Below, one piece after another: positions 1 to 9,809 of a DNA stretch of 64,000 nucleotides. Source of the stretch: Hyphomicrobiales bacterium (lineage in GTDB: Bacteria > Pseudomonadota > Alphaproteobacteria > Rhizobiales > Beijerinckiaceae); assembly GCA_028290285.1 (NCBI GenBank), contig JAQGKD010000117.1, forward strand, positions 20,582 to 84,581, given 5' to 3'. Below the pieces are notes generated by a model. It was given only the letters and a program-made list of their open reading frames with translations, did not search any database and was not told where the DNA came from. The position numbers were made by a program, and so were the translations under genes. Each line of letters begins with the position of its first letter. The stretch's first letter is position 1.

Positions 1-299
1 TCGAGACCGAAGCGAGCCTGGTCAAGCAATATGTCGCCCTCCTCCAGACGGAGGGCGTGTGCCTTGAATTTACCAGCGAGGGCATCGACGCCCTGGCGCG
101 CATTGCCGTTCAGGTTAATTCCACCGTCGAGAACATCGGTGCGCGGCGACTGCAGACGATCATGGAAAAGTTGCTGGAAGAGGTCAGCTTCACCGCGCCT
201 GACAGGGTCGGCCAGTCGGTAACCATCGATGGCGCGTTCGTGGAACGCCAGATCGCCGATCTCGCCCGGAATGCCGATCTAAGCCGCTTCATTCTATGA
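1..299 (+). CDS. hslU: ATP-dependent protease ATPase subunit HslU, C-terminal part
   Basis: The window opens inside this gene; 98 codons are readable in frame from base 3. It is the C-terminal small AAA+ subdomain of HslU (ClpY), the ring ATPase that unfolds proteins and feeds them to the HslV peptidase in the cytoplasm. The sensor-2 region ([15 protein letters not shown]) is visible, and the extreme tail ADLSRFIL matches the HslU C-terminus that docks into HslV and activates it. hslV and the nucleotide-binding part of hslU would lie to the left of the window. Identity is firm despite truncation, because the tail is strongly conserved. Confidence 0.93.
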   Translation, partial: ETEASLVKQYVALLQTEGVCLEFTSEGIDALARIAVQVNSTVENIGARRLQTIMEKLLEEVSFTAPDRVGQSVTIDGAFVERQIADLARNADLSRFIL

Positions 300-403
300 G
301 CGCCGGTCGGGGAAGGACTTGGCCGTTCGGAGGGTCACTTGCCAGAGGTGCAGAGCTTTTGCGATAAGGCTGGCCTTGGCGATCGGCGGAGTTTCGTTCC
401 CAC

Positions 404-1438
404 ATGCAAACATTTCCCCAGCTCGTCTTCTCGGGCGTCCAGCCGACCGGTAATTTGCATCTGGGCAATTACCTCGGAGCCATCACGAAGTTTGTGGCGC
501 TTCAGGACACCCACGACTGCATCTACTGCGTGGTCGACCTTCATGCGATCACCGTGGCGCAGAAGCCTTCGGAGCTCACGTCGAACATTCGCGAAGTGAC
601 GGCTGCGTTCATTGCGGCTGGGATCGACCCCACGAAGCATATCGTCTTCAATCAAAGCCAGGTCGCCGAGCATGCGGAGCTGGCTTGGATCTTCAACTGC
701 GTGGCGCGGATGGGCTGGCTCAACCGGATGACTCAATTCAAGGAGAAGGCCGGAAAAGATCGCGAGAATGCTTCGGTAGGGCTCTATGCCTATCCAACCC
801 TGATGGCGGCGGACATTTTGGTCTATCGCGCGACGCATGTCCCGGTTGGCGAAGACCAGAAGCAACACCTGGAACTGGCACGCGATATCGCGCAAAAATT
901 CAACAACGACTTCGTCTCGGGCAACCCGACTTTTGCCGAGGGTGAGGGCTTTTTCCCGCTTCCAGAGCCCCTGATTCAGGGCCCGGCGACGCGGGTGATG
1001 AGCCTCCGCGAAGGTTTGAAGAAGATGTCTAAGTCCGACCCTTCGGACAATTCGCGCATCAACCTCGCTGACGACGCCGATACGATCGCCCAGAAGATTC
1101 GCAAGGCCAAGACGGACCCGGACGCGCTGCCTTCCGTTCTGGAGGGGCTCGCCGGCCGGCCGGAGGCCGACAATCTCGTTGGGATTTTCGCCGCGCTCGA
1201 TGGGCAGACCAAGCTTGATGTGCTGCAGCAGTTCGGCGGGGGGAACTTTTCGACCTTCAAATCTGCCCTGATCGACCTGGCCGTGACCAAGCTAGCCCCT
1301 ATCGGCAACGAGATGCGCCGTCTGCAGGCCGATACGACCTACATCGATTCGGTCCTTCGCGATGGGGCGAACAGGGCCCGTGTGCGGGCTTCGCAGACCA
1401 TGGTGGCTGTCCGCGACATCATGGGTTTCGTGCGCTGA
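404..1438 (+). CDS. trpS: tryptophanyl-tRNA synthetase
   Basis: Charges tRNA-Trp with tryptophan in the cytoplasm. A class I synthetase of 344 aa, normal for bacterial TrpRS. The HIGH-like motif is HLGN at residues 19-22, preceded by the family hallmark [13 protein letters not shown], and the second ATP-binding motif KMSKS lies at residues 207-211. The ATG at 404 is chosen because the family's conserved N-terminus (a short beta strand running into SGVQPTG) begins just after it. A GGAG lies upstream at a rather long distance. The gene is free-standing: about 100 bp separate it from hslU and 124 bp from nfuA. Confidence 0.97.
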   Translation: MQTFPQLVFSGVQPTGNLHLGNYLGAITKFVALQDTHDCIYCVVDLHAITVAQKPSELTSNIREVTAAFIAAGIDPTKHIVFNQSQVAEHAELAWIFNCVARMGWLNRMTQFKEKAGKDRENASVGLYAYPTLMAADILVYRATHVPVGEDQKQHLELARDIAQKFNNDFVSGNPTFAEGEGFFPLPEPLIQGPATRVMSLREGLKKMSKSDPSDNSRINLADDADTIAQKIRKAKTDPDALPSVLEGLAGRPEADNLVGIFAALDGQTKLDVLQQFGGGNFSTFKSALIDLAVTKLAPIGNEMRRLQADTTYIDSVLRDGANRARVRASQTMVAVRDIMGFVR

Positions 1439-1482
1439 GGCTACGGCTGTTTTGTCGATGCGCCATTGATCTTCAGGGGTGC

Positions 1483-1508
1483 GAGGCCTTATCTGACGAG
1501 AAGGCCTC
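1483..1508 (+). other. hairpin between trpS and nfuA
   Basis: GAGGCCTT at 1483-1490 pairs perfectly with AAGGCCTC at 1501-1508 across a 10-base loop. No T run follows, so it is not a classical intrinsic terminator. It may stop or pause trpS transcripts, or protect their 3' ends; only the stem itself is seen. Confidence 0.35.
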
Positions 1509-1562
1509 ACCGCGAGACCACCATCCGAACGCCGGCCTTGAACCGGACGCTGGGAGATTGTC

Positions 1563-2132
1563 ATGTTCATCCAGACCGAAGCCACGCCTAATCCTGCGAC
1601 CCTCAAGTTCCTTCCGGGACGAGAAGTCCTGCCCAGCGGCACGCTTGAAATGGGCGATATCGCCAGTGCTTCCAAGTCGCCTTTGGCAGGCGCGCTTTTC
1701 GCTATTCCCGGCGTGTCAGGCGTGTTCTTCGGCTCGGATTTCATCTCCGTAAGCAAATCAGACGGAGACTGGCAGCACCTCAAGCCCTCGATCCTCGGCG
1801 CGATCATGGAGCATTATGTTTCCGGGGTGCCGTTGCTCGTTGAGGACCTTTCCGGTGAAGCAACCGGCGCGGGCGAAGGGGACGAGTTCTTTGCGCCCCA
1901 GGACGCGGAAACCGTGGCCACCATAAAGGAATTGCTCGAGACGCGAATTCGCCCCGCTGTTGCCAGCGACGGCGGCGACATCACTTTCCGTGGTTTTCGG
2001 GACGGGACTGTCTATCTCAGCATGAAAGGCGCTTGTTCAGGCTGCCCGTCGTCTACGGCGACGCTGAAGAATGGCATTCAGAACTTGCTAAAGCACTTCC
2101 TCCCTGATGTTCAGAGCGTCGAACAGATTTGA
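1563..2132 (+). CDS. NfuA-type iron-sulfur cluster carrier (Nfu_N + NifU C-terminal domain)
   Basis: A protein of 189 aa with two domains: an Nfu N-terminal domain (starts MFIQTEATPNPATLKFLPG, about residues 1-90) and a NifU-like C-terminal domain (about 110-185). The latter carries the CxxC motif GACSGCPSS, with Cys158 and Cys161, which holds a [4Fe-4S] cluster at the interface of a dimer. Such proteins deliver Fe-S clusters to apo-enzymes in the cytoplasm; MiaB, encoded a little downstream, is a well-known kind of client. The gene stands in the usual rhizobial position before tsaB. The ATG start gives the canonical N-terminus. Confidence 0.93.
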   Translation: MFIQTEATPNPATLKFLPGREVLPSGTLEMGDIASASKSPLAGALFAIPGVSGVFFGSDFISVSKSDGDWQHLKPSILGAIMEHYVSGVPLLVEDLSGEATGAGEGDEFFAPQDAETVATIKELLETRIRPAVASDGGDITFRGFRDGTVYLSMKGACSGCPSSTATLKNGIQNLLKHFLPDVQSVEQI

Positions 2133-2174
2133 TCAAGTGATGGACTTCCAGCCCCTGGGGAGTGTCTCGGTGCG

Positions 2175-2864
2175 ATGAAGATTCTGGCGATCGACACGGC
2201 ACACCCAGCCGTTTCCGCCTGTCTGCTCTCTGGCAGCAGCAGCGGGCCGCTCGCGCTTGAGACGCTTGCCATGGTGCGAGGACATTCCGACGCGCTGCTG
2301 CCGCTGATCGAACGCGTCATGGCCGCTGGTGACCTGCGGTTCGATGCTCTTGAGCGGATAGCTGTTGTGGTGGGCCCGGGATCATTTACTGGGATCCGGA
2401 TCGGCATTGCCGCAGCGAGGGCTATCGGGCTGGCTTGCGGTATTCCCGTTGTAGGCGTCTCGTCGCTCGCGGCCTTCGCGGCTCCGTTGATCGGACGTAG
2501 CGGTGGGGCGGTCGTGGCCGCGGGTGTGGATGCCAAGCACGGCCACATCTACGTCCAGGGCTATGGCCCGCAGGGGCAGAATGTCCTTTCGGCCCGGCTC
2601 GCCACGGTGCGGGATGCCGTGCGTGCCCTGGGATCGGGACCCCTGAAACTCACGGGGTCAGGCGCCCCAATGATGGCCATCGAGGCTTGGTCCATGGGAA
2701 TGGAAGCCGAGGTCGTCGGGCAAACCGTGGCGCCCGACATCGTCTATGTTGGCCACCTTGGAACTTTGGCCGACCCGGCAAGAAGCATGGCTCGGCCATA
2801 TTATCTAAAGGCGCCGGACGCACAGCCTCAGTCCAAGGGCATCGTTGCCCGCGTAGCGAGCTGA
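2175..2864 (+). CDS. tsaB: tRNA threonylcarbamoyladenosine biosynthesis protein TsaB
   Basis: TsaB (YeaZ) pairs with TsaD and TsaE to transfer threonylcarbamoyl to A37 of ANN-decoding tRNAs. The 229-aa protein has the ASKHA-fold start MKILAIDTAHPAVSACLL and the family signature GPGSFTGIRIGIAAARAIGL around residues 73-92. TsaB is the non-catalytic partner, so full ATP-site residues are not expected. It is followed after a few bases by rimI, a conserved pairing in bacteria. The ATG at 2175 starts the conserved strand immediately. Confidence 0.95.
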   Translation: MKILAIDTAHPAVSACLLSGSSSGPLALETLAMVRGHSDALLPLIERVMAAGDLRFDALERIAVVVGPGSFTGIRIGIAAARAIGLACGIPVVGVSSLAAFAAPLIGRSGGAVVAAGVDAKHGHIYVQGYGPQGQNVLSARLATVRDAVRALGSGPLKLTGSGAPMMAIEAWSMGMEAEVVGQTVAPDIVYVGHLGTLADPARSMARPYYLKAPDAQPQSKGIVARVAS

Positions 2865-2868
2865 ATTG

Positions 2869-3354
2869 ATGCTGTGGCCAGCATCGTGGCGTCGGTCGCC
2901 ACCGACCATCCGTAGGCTTGACGACGCATGGGCGCCGGCCTGCGCCGCCATCCACGGAAGTGCTTTTGCTCGGCCATGGAGCCGCGACGAAGTTGAACAG
3001 CTTATAAGCCAGCGTGAGGTGCTGTCGGATGCTGCGATGACGGGAAAAGGAAAGACACTGGTTGGTTTCGTGATGTCACGGATTGCGCCGCCGGAAGCCG
3101 AAATCCTCACGATCGCGGTCGATCTGGGCCAGAGAAAAAGGGGAATTGGCCGTACTTTGCTCAGCCACCACCTATCCCGGCTGGCTGCGTCAGGCATCAA
3201 CTGCGTTTTTCTCGAGGTTGACGAGGGCAATGTCCCGGCTCTGAAACTCTACAAGGGGTTGGGCTTCGAGAAGGTGGGCCAGCGGCCTGGCTACTATGCG
3301 ATGAAGGACGGCACTCGTGCGACCGCGCTGGTCCTGCGGGCCGATATCGACTGA
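2869..3354 (+). CDS. rimI: ribosomal protein S18-alanine N-acetyltransferase RimI-like GNAT
   Basis: A GNAT acetyltransferase of 161 aa. The acetyl-CoA loop appears as GQRKRGIGRTLLSHHL (the R/Q-x-x-G-x-G/A motif), followed by the typical RimI segment FLEVDEGNVPALKLYKGLGFEKVGQRPGYY, written here as FLEVDEGN and LYKGLGFE. RimI acetylates the N-terminal alanine of S18; its place directly after tsaB supports that assignment over a generic GNAT. The ATG at 2869 is preferred; a TTG three bases earlier is in frame. It lies four bases past the tsaB stop, so the two are almost certainly cotranscribed. Confidence 0.9.
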   Translation: MLWPASWRRSPPTIRRLDDAWAPACAAIHGSAFARPWSRDEVEQLISQREVLSDAAMTGKGKTLVGFVMSRIAPPEAEILTIAVDLGQRKRGIGRTLLSHHLSRLAASGINCVFLEVDEGNVPALKLYKGLGFEKVGQRPGYYAMKDGTRATALVLRADID

Positions 3355-3474
3355 TCAGTTTTATTTGAAAATGGCCAGATCACACTGGATGCGGCCAAAA
3401 CTTCGCATATCCTGCGAAGGTGCTGCTAAAGAGAGTGATGGCGCCAGAAACCGGAAAGCGAAGGTAGAGCCCGC

Positions 3475-4896
3475 TTGGACAGATACACAACCGATGAACC
3501 CGTCGCGCCCTCAATGGCTGGAGACAGGGCTGACGTGGCGGCCGTCCGCCGCAAGTTATTCGTGAAGTCCTACGGCTGCCAGATGAACGCCTACGATGCC
3601 ACGCGGATGGCTGACGTTCTCGCCCCCGAAGGTTACGAGGAAACCACGGAAATCACAGAAGCTGATCTCGTGATCCTCAACACCTGCCATATTCGCGAGC
3701 GAGCAGCGGAAAAGATTTTCTCCGAGCTTGGAAAAGTGCGAATCGTGAAGGAAGAACGCCACGCCCGTGGCCTCACGACGAAGATCGCAGTTGCCGGATG
3801 CGTGGCGCAAGCTGAAGGGGCTGAAATTTTCCGTCGTCAGAAAGCAGTCGATCTTGTGGTCGGGCCGCAGAGCTATCACCGCTTGCCCGAAATGTTGCGC
3901 GAAGCGGAAGGCTCGACATCGGTTCTTGATACTGATTTCCCGCTCGAAGATAAGTTTGGCCAACTTCAGCCGCCGTCCCGTTCGAAAATTGCGAGCCGAG
4001 GCGTCAGCGCTTTCGTGACGATCCAGGAAGGCTGCGACAAGTTCTGCACTTTCTGTGTCGTGCCCTACACGCGCGGTGCGGAGATGTCTCGGCCGGTGGC
4101 TCAGATCGCCGGAGAGGTCGAACACCTGGTTTCCGCTGGGGTCCGCGAAGTCACGCTTCTGGGCCAGAACGTCAACGCCTATCACGGCCATGATAGCGCC
4201 GGCGGCAACTGCTCGCTGGCCACACTGGTCGTTGAACTCTCCCGGATCCCGGGCTTGAGGCGGCTGCGCTACATGACAAGTCACCCTAACGATATGTCCG
4301 AAGATCTGATCGCCGCTCATGCGGGCGAAACAGCTCTGATGCCTTTCCTTCATTTGCCGGTTCAATCGGGCTCGGATCGAATCCTGGGGTCGATGAACAG
4401 AAAGCACAGTGCCCAAAGCTACCTCGATCTGATCGCGCGCATTCGCCTCGTTCGCCCCGACATCGCTCTGTCTTCCGATTTTATCGTCGGCTTTCCCGGC
4501 GAAACCGAAGCGGATTTCCAGGCGACGCTCGATCTCGTCAGCACAGTTGGCTATGCGAGCACTTACTTCTTCAAATATTCGATGCGCCCCGGCACACCGG
4601 GTGCGCAGATGCCCGATCAGGTCGCTGAATCGGTCAAGAGCGAGCGTCTGGCGCGGCTGCAGGTCCTTGCTGACGGGCAACGCCGCGCATTCAATGCGTC
4701 CGCCGTCGGACGTACCATGGACGTCCTCTTCGAGAAGAAGGGACGTCACCCGGGCCAGATTGCCGGCAAGACTCCCTATATGCAGGCCGTACAGGTTGAC
4801 GGAGCGGACCACCTCATCGGTGAAGTTGCCGCTGTGGAGGTGATCGGTACGAGCTCCAATTCATTGTTTGGCCGGTTGGTCGAACACAGGTCGTGA
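3475..4896 (+). CDS. miaB: tRNA-2-methylthio-N6-dimethylallyladenosine synthase MiaB
   Basis: A radical-SAM methylthiotransferase that converts i6A37 to ms2i6A37 in tRNAs reading UNN codons. Domain order is normal: an N-terminal UPF0004 domain with cluster cysteines in GCQMN (Cys35), NTCHIRE and GCVAQ; the radical-SAM cluster CDKFCTFC at residues 187-194; and a C-terminal TRAM domain. From the TTG at 3475 the protein has 473 aa; the ATG at 3514 would remove 13 unconserved residues and is an equally good start. The stop overlaps the phoH start. The fur-type gene common between rimI and miaB in related genomes is absent; 120 bp of AT-richer spacer fill the gap. Confidence 0.96.
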   Translation: MDRYTTDEPVAPSMAGDRADVAAVRRKLFVKSYGCQMNAYDATRMADVLAPEGYEETTEITEADLVILNTCHIRERAAEKIFSELGKVRIVKEERHARGLTTKIAVAGCVAQAEGAEIFRRQKAVDLVVGPQSYHRLPEMLREAEGSTSVLDTDFPLEDKFGQLQPPSRSKIASRGVSAFVTIQEGCDKFCTFCVVPYTRGAEMSRPVAQIAGEVEHLVSAGVREVTLLGQNVNAYHGHDSAGGNCSLATLVVELSRIPGLRRLRYMTSHPNDMSEDLIAAHAGETALMPFLHLPVQSGSDRILGSMNRKHSAQSYLDLIARIRLVRPDIALSSDFIVGFPGETEADFQATLDLVSTVGYASTYFFKYSMRPGTPGAQMPDQVAESVKSERLARLQVLADGQRRAFNASAVGRTMDVLFEKKGRHPGQIAGKTPYMQAVQVDGADHLIGEVAAVEVIGTSSNSLFGRLVEHRS

Positions 4897-5990
4897 ACCG
4901 TGGCAAAGGGGATGCGCGCTTGAGATCATCTGAAAAGACAGGAACCGCTCATCGTTCCGCTCCCTCGACGGAAGGCGCCGCTGCGGCGACCCTCGGCGGA
5001 CAGGAAATTGCCGAGGTCACACTGGCTTTCGACGACAATCGTTTCGCCTCGCTCGTGATCGGCCATTACGATCAGAACCTGGCCCGGATCGAGCGGCGCC
5101 TGGGCGTCTCTGCGCATGCCAATGGAAACCATGTTACCATAAAGGGACCGCAGGATGCCTGCGATCATGCCCGCCGGGTTCTGGAAAACCTCTACGCACG
5201 CGTGAAAGCGGGTCAGGCCCTCACGCTCGGAGATGTAGACGGCGCTGTCCAGGAAGGCGCGCTCCAAGGGAGCCTCTTTCCTAAGGAACAGGAGGCCGCG
5301 CGTACAAGCTTCGAACAGGTCACAACGCGCAAGCGCGGCGCAGTTCGCGCGCGTAACGCGGCTCAGGATCTCTATCTCCACGCGCTGAAGCGAAACGAGC
5401 TGGTCTTCGCCGAGGGGCCTGCTGGCACGGGCAAAACCTGGCTGGCCGTCGGCCACGCAGTATCCCTTCTTGAGCAGGGCGTCGTCGAACGGCTCATACT
5501 CTCGCGTCCTGCCGTGGAAGCTGGCGAGAGATTGGGATTTCTTCCCGGCGACATGCGGGAGAAAGTCGATCCCTATATGAGGCCGATCTTCGATGCGCTC
5601 TACGACTTCATGGACGGTCGAATGGTCGAGCGCGGCCTTCAGACCGGCATGATCGAAGTGGCGCCTCTCGCATTCATGCGGGGACGGACCCTCACCAGCG
5701 CGTGCGTGCTGCTGGACGAAGCCCAGAATGCGACGTCCATGCAGATGAAGATGTTTCTGACGCGCTTGGGTGAAGGCTCGCGCATGATCGTGACCGGTGA
5801 CCCGACTCAGACAGATTTGCTTCCGGGTCAAAAGTCCGGGCTCAGCGAAGCCATAACTTTGCTCTCGGAACTTGAGGGGATAGGCCACGTCAGGTTCCGA
5901 GATGTGGATGTCGTCCGACACGATCTCGTGCGTCGCATCGTGGGTGCCTACGAAGCCGCCGCTCCGGTCGCAGGTAGGCCTGCAACATGA
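4893..5990 (+). CDS. phoH: PhoH-family P-loop ATPase
   Basis: A cytoplasmic ATPase of the PhoH family (365 aa) with an N-terminal RNA-binding-like region (about 30-110) and a helicase-like P-loop domain. Walker A is GPAGTGKT at residues 175-182, and Walker B is VLLDEAQN near 274, followed by a GDPTQTDL switch region. PhoH is linked to RNA metabolism; with YbeY next door a role in rRNA or ribosome quality control is commonly proposed, but the reaction is not settled. Translation starts at a GTG overlapping the miaB stop by four bases, and the stop overlaps ybeY in the same way, which points to coupled translation. Confidence 0.93.
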   Translation: MNRGKGDARLRSSEKTGTAHRSAPSTEGAAAATLGGQEIAEVTLAFDDNRFASLVIGHYDQNLARIERRLGVSAHANGNHVTIKGPQDACDHARRVLENLYARVKAGQALTLGDVDGAVQEGALQGSLFPKEQEAARTSFEQVTTRKRGAVRARNAAQDLYLHALKRNELVFAEGPAGTGKTWLAVGHAVSLLEQGVVERLILSRPAVEAGERLGFLPGDMREKVDPYMRPIFDALYDFMDGRMVERGLQTGMIEVAPLAFMRGRTLTSACVLLDEAQNATSMQMKMFLTRLGEGSRMIVTGDPTQTDLLPGQKSGLSEAITLLSELEGIGHVRFRDVDVVRHDLVRRIVGAYEAAAPVAGRPAT

Positions 5991-6487
5991 CTCTCGATGT
6001 CGATGTGAGCGTAGAAGCCGACGCATGGTCGGCTGTCGCAGATCTGCACGACCTGTCGCACAATGCCATTCATGCTGTTTTGACGGAGACCGGCGAGGCT
6101 GTTGCGCCTGACGCGGAGGTCAGTCTGCTCTTCTGCGATGATGAGAAGATACGAGAACTGAACAAGGCATGGCGTGGCATGGACAAGCCGACCAATGTTC
6201 TTTCGTTTCCCGCAGTTCAACCCGGTCACGTCGCGAAAGCGCCACTGCTTGGCGACATCGTCATCGCTTTCGAAACGGTCCAGCGCGAAAGCCTCGAGGA
6301 GAACAAGCACCTGAGCGACCATGTCTCTCACATGGTCGTGCACGGCTTCCTCCACCTGCTCGGCTACGATCATGAAAGTGACGCGGATGCAGACAAAATG
6401 GAATCAGCGGAGCAGCGGATTCTCGCGCGCCTTGGCATCGCTGACCCTTATGCTTCTACCGTACCCGTTGGAGATGATCAGCGATGA
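5987..6487 (+). CDS. ybeY: endoribonuclease YbeY (rRNA maturation factor)
   Basis: A metal-dependent single-strand RNase required for 16S rRNA 3' end maturation and 70S quality control. It has 166 aa. The zinc motif H-x3-H-x5-H is present as HGFLHLLGYDH, with His119, His123 and His129. Upstream, the conserved segment NKAWRGMDKPTNVLSFP is intact. The ATG overlaps the phoH stop by four bases, and the stop overlaps the next gene by four bases. phoH-ybeY-corC-lnt is a conserved bacterial operon. Confidence 0.96.
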   Translation: MTLDVDVSVEADAWSAVADLHDLSHNAIHAVLTETGEAVAPDAEVSLLFCDDEKIRELNKAWRGMDKPTNVLSFPAVQPGHVAKAPLLGDIVIAFETVQRESLEENKHLSDHVSHMVVHGFLHLLGYDHESDADADKMESAEQRILARLGIADPYASTVPVGDDQR

Positions 6488-7530
6488 GTCCGACCGATCG
6501 CGAGCCGGGCTCGCCGGGCGAAGCTAGATCCGAGCGAACGAGCCTCGTCGATCGCATGCGCGCCTTGTTTGGTTTCAGCGCTGCGTCCATCCGAGATGAC
6601 ATAGAGGATGCGCTTGACGATACATCCGCGACGGGAGACTTCACGCCGCAAGAGCGGGCAATGCTCAAGAATGTTCTCGGCCTGCACGAACTGCGTGTTC
6701 AGGACGTGATGGTGCCGCGTGCTGACATTATCGCGGTCGCGCTTGAGGATACGCTGGGCGACGTATTGTCGGTATTCCGGACAGCTGGTCATTCGCGTTT
6801 GCCGGTTCATGGAGAGACTCTGGATGATCCCAGAGGCATGGTCCACATTCGCGATTTCGTCGATTACATCGCAAAGTCGGCCGAAACGTTCCTGAACACC
6901 TCACCAATACCAACAGGACAACCGGGCGAAGACCGTGAAACGATGCGACAGACGATCGTGCGTCTGCGCGGCATCGGGGAACTGGATCTGTCGCTTCCCT
7001 TGTCCAAGGCGGGGGTCGTCCGCCCGGTTCTGTTCGTTCCTCCCTCCATGCCTGCTCTCGATCTACTTGTGAAAATGCAGGCGACTCGGACGCACATGGC
7101 TCTGGTCATTGACGAATATGGAGGCACCGATGGCCTCGCTTCGATTGAAGACATCGTTGAGATGATCGTCGGCGACATTGAGGACGAGCACGACGAGGAT
7201 GATCACCCCAAGATCGATCAGGCCGCAGACGGAAGCTGGGTGGTGGATGCACGCGCCAGTCTCGAAGACTTGTCCGCGGCCTTGGCCGTCGATCTGGCGT
7301 CCATCTTTGCGGAAGATGATGTCGATACTCTAGGCGGCCTCGTGACGACAGTTGCGGGCCGCGTGCCCTCCCGCGGCGAGATCGTCGTGTCGCCAGAAAA
7401 CTTCGAGTTTGAGATACTGGATGCAGATCCACGCCGTGTGAAGCGGGTGCGGATCCGACGCCTCGGGGATGACCAAAAATCCTCAAACGAAGCGCCGCTC
7501 CAAGACCTCGGGCGAATTCAGGACAAGTGA
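6484..7530 (+). CDS. CorC/TlyC-type CBS-domain protein (hemolysin C family)
   Basis: A 348-aa cytoplasmic protein with a CBS pair (about residues 75-215; note the conserved VQDVMVPRADIIAV and the later LVIDEYGGTDGLASIEDIVE) and a C-terminal transporter-associated CorC_HlyC domain (about 245-330). It lacks the N-terminal membrane DUF21 domain, so it is the short CorC type. E. coli CorC is linked to cobalt/magnesium efflux; the rhizobial name hemolysin C is historical. It is translationally coupled to ybeY and lies 60 bp before lnt. Confidence 0.9.
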   Translation: MSPTDREPGSPGEARSERTSLVDRMRALFGFSAASIRDDIEDALDDTSATGDFTPQERAMLKNVLGLHELRVQDVMVPRADIIAVALEDTLGDVLSVFRTAGHSRLPVHGETLDDPRGMVHIRDFVDYIAKSAETFLNTSPIPTGQPGEDRETMRQTIVRLRGIGELDLSLPLSKAGVVRPVLFVPPSMPALDLLVKMQATRTHMALVIDEYGGTDGLASIEDIVEMIVGDIEDEHDEDDHPKIDQAADGSWVVDARASLEDLSAALAVDLASIFAEDDVDTLGGLVTTVAGRVPSRGEIVVSPENFEFEILDADPRRVKRVRIRRLGDDQKSSNEAPLQDLGRIQDK

Positions 7531-7590
7531 GATTCCACGAGCCGCACCGAGTTTCGGATAGACGTCTGTTGCTGCGCAAAATGAGACGAA

Positions 7591-9225
7591 ATGATATTCT
7601 GGATTCACTCGATCATGCTCTCCTATGGCTGGAAGCGCAGGGCCATAGCTTTTGCGAGCGGCTGCATCGGAGCGTTGGCGCTCTCGCCGCTAAATGTTTT
7701 CCCCCTCATCGCCGTACCCCTCTGCGTCGGGGTCTGGCTACTTGACGGCGCTGATTCTGTCTCTCTCAAGAAAAACAGCCGCCGCGCGACCGGCTGGCCG
7801 AGCATTCGTGCGGCGCTAGGCATTGGCTGGTGGATTGGTTTCGGCTATTTCGTCGCTGGCCTCTGGTGGCTCGGCGCAGCCTTCCTGGTCGAAGCGGATC
7901 AGTTCGCATGGGCTTTGCCCCTCGGCGTCGCTGGTCTGCCCGCGGTGCTTGCTTGCTTTACCGCGCTCGGATTCGCAGCGGCGCACCTTTGCTGGTCGCC
8001 CAGTTCAATGCGCATCGTCGCCCTCTCCCTTGGCCTTGCGTCTTCCGAGTGGTTGCGCGGAACTTTGTTCTCGGGGTTCCCGTGGAACGACATTGGCATG
8101 GCACTCGGCGGCAACCTCGTTCTTGGGCAAGGGGCCAGCCTTGTGGGCCTGCACGGCCTCACCCTGCTTTCCATCATGATCTTCGCGAGCCCCGCCATTC
8201 TTGCGGATCAAAGGCGCAACGGGGAACGGCTGCGACATAAGCCCTTCTGGTTCGCCATCTTCGTATTTGGAGGCCTCGCGGCTTTTGGCGCATTACGTCT
8301 CTCGACCGGGACCGTCGGAAATGTGGAGGGTGTCCACATCCGGATCATGCAACCGAACGTTCCGCAGGATGCGAAATTCCGTCCAGAAAACAAGGAAGCT
8401 ATCCTCCGTCATTATCTCGAGCTGTCAGACCGCGCGACCTCGCCGGGTACGGCCGGGCTCACAGACGTAACGCATCTGATCTGGCCGGAATCGGCTTTTC
8501 CCTTCATTTTGTCTCGCGATGCCTGGGCGCTCTCGCAAATCGGTGAGGCCCTCAAGTCCAGGACGGTTTTGGTGACCGGGGCCGCTCGAATGGAAGCGAT
8601 CGAAGGCGACCAGCTACCGGGCGAAAGTCGCGTTGCATATTTCAACGCCATTCAGGTCATTTCGGGCGGCGGCATGATCCTCGACAGTTACGACAAGGTA
8701 CATCTCGTTCCCTTCGGCGAATATCTGCCACTGTCTGATTGGCTTGAATCCCTTGGTGTGCGGCACTTTGTTCATATTCCTGGGGGATTCCAAGCGGGAT
8801 CCATGCAGAAGCTTCTGCCGATTCCCGGACTCCCGACCGCATTTCCACTCATTTGCTACGAGGCGATCTTCCCCGGCCTTCTCGATCCGTCGATCCGCGA
8901 TGAAGCAGGCCTGCTCCTGAATGTCACGAATGATGGCTGGTTCGGTCTGACGGCTGGCCCTCATCAACATCTTGCTCAGGCAAGACTCCGCACGATCGAG
9001 GAAGGGCTTCCACTCCTGCGCGCGGCGAATACAGGGATCTCAGCCATCATCGACCCATATGGTCGTGTGATTACGAGCTTGCCACTGGGCATAGAGGGGG
9101 TCCTGGATGGAGCCCTGCCACGCAAAATCGAGCCGACGCTGTATTCGCGCGCGCCCCTGGGTGCGCCTCTGATCCTTTACGGAATGGTCCTTCTCGTATT
9201 TCTTTTTTCGAGGCGCCGAAATTAA
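7591..9225 (+). CDS. lnt: apolipoprotein N-acyltransferase Lnt
   Basis: An inner-membrane enzyme that adds the third acyl chain to lipoproteins, finishing their maturation before Lol export. The 544-aa protein has an N-terminal block of about six to seven hydrophobic helices (residues 10-240), then a periplasmic nitrilase-fold domain (about 250-510) and a final membrane helix. The nitrilase triad is complete: Glu300 in WPES, Lys369 in YDKVHLVPFGEY and Cys422 in ICYE. The ATG at 7591 is used; the ATG at 7615 is a possible alternative. It is the last gene of the miaB-phoH-ybeY-corC run. Confidence 0.95.
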   Translation: MIFWIHSIMLSYGWKRRAIAFASGCIGALALSPLNVFPLIAVPLCVGVWLLDGADSVSLKKNSRRATGWPSIRAALGIGWWIGFGYFVAGLWWLGAAFLVEADQFAWALPLGVAGLPAVLACFTALGFAAAHLCWSPSSMRIVALSLGLASSEWLRGTLFSGFPWNDIGMALGGNLVLGQGASLVGLHGLTLLSIMIFASPAILADQRRNGERLRHKPFWFAIFVFGGLAAFGALRLSTGTVGNVEGVHIRIMQPNVPQDAKFRPENKEAILRHYLELSDRATSPGTAGLTDVTHLIWPESAFPFILSRDAWALSQIGEALKSRTVLVTGAARMEAIEGDQLPGESRVAYFNAIQVISGGGMILDSYDKVHLVPFGEYLPLSDWLESLGVRHFVHIPGGFQAGSMQKLLPIPGLPTAFPLICYEAIFPGLLDPSIRDEAGLLLNVTNDGWFGLTAGPHQHLAQARLRTIEEGLPLLRAANTGISAIIDPYGRVITSLPLGIEGVLDGALPRKIEPTLYSRAPLGAPLILYGMVLLVFLFSRRRN

Positions 9226-9364
9226 CGCTGCGGCAAATTTGCGGACTCGCGCTCTCGTTGCACTTGCCCAAGTCTTCGCTTAATGAGACAAGTATGACTG
9301 GCTACGATCAAGCTTGAATGGGGAGCGGCCACCATTCGAGACTGTTAGCCCGGAGACTTGGCCA

Positions 9365-9804
9365 GTGACGAAGACACCGAATCCTATCGACCAGCACGTT
9401 GGCAACCGCGTGCGCATGCGCCGAACAATGCTTGGCTTCAGTCAGGAAAAACTGGGGGAGCGTTGGGCCTTACCTTCCAACAGGTGCAGAAATACGAGAA
9501 GGGCACAAATCGCATCGGCGCTAGTCGCCTGCAGGCGATTTCCAAGATTCTGGATGTGCCACCATCATTTTTCTTCGACGGAGCACCGACGAGCGGCGAT
9601 AACGCTGCGGACGGTTTCCGCGACGCAAGCACAGTCCCTTACGTGCCCGATTTTGTGACCACCGCCGAAGGGCTCCAGCTTAACCGCGCATTTGCCCGTA
9701 TTCGAAACCCTAAGGTACGCAAGCGGATTGTGGAACTCGTGGCCGTACTCGCCGAGACCGAGGGGCACCAAAGCCCGGAGTCAAACCGTGAGCTCGTGGT
9801 CTGA
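9365..9804 (+). pseudogene. XRE-family transcriptional regulator, broken by a one-base frameshift
   Basis: A rhizobial Cro/CI-type regulator that usually precedes metK. From the GTG at 9365 the frame reads the expected N-terminus (TPNPIDQHVGNRVRMRRTMLGFSQEKLGE), shown here as NPIDQHVGNRVRMRR and GFSQEKLGE. It then goes wrong after base 9460. From about 9463 the next frame continues the family sequence with LGLTFQQVQKYEKGTNRIGA and the ILDVPPSFFF segment down to the stop at 9804. One base is missing between 9454 and 9463, beside a run of five G, in the middle of the helix-turn-helix. Read as coded, the protein ends in a foreign frame. It may be a real mutation or a sequence error. Confidence 0.82.
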
Positions 9805-9809
9805 TGACG

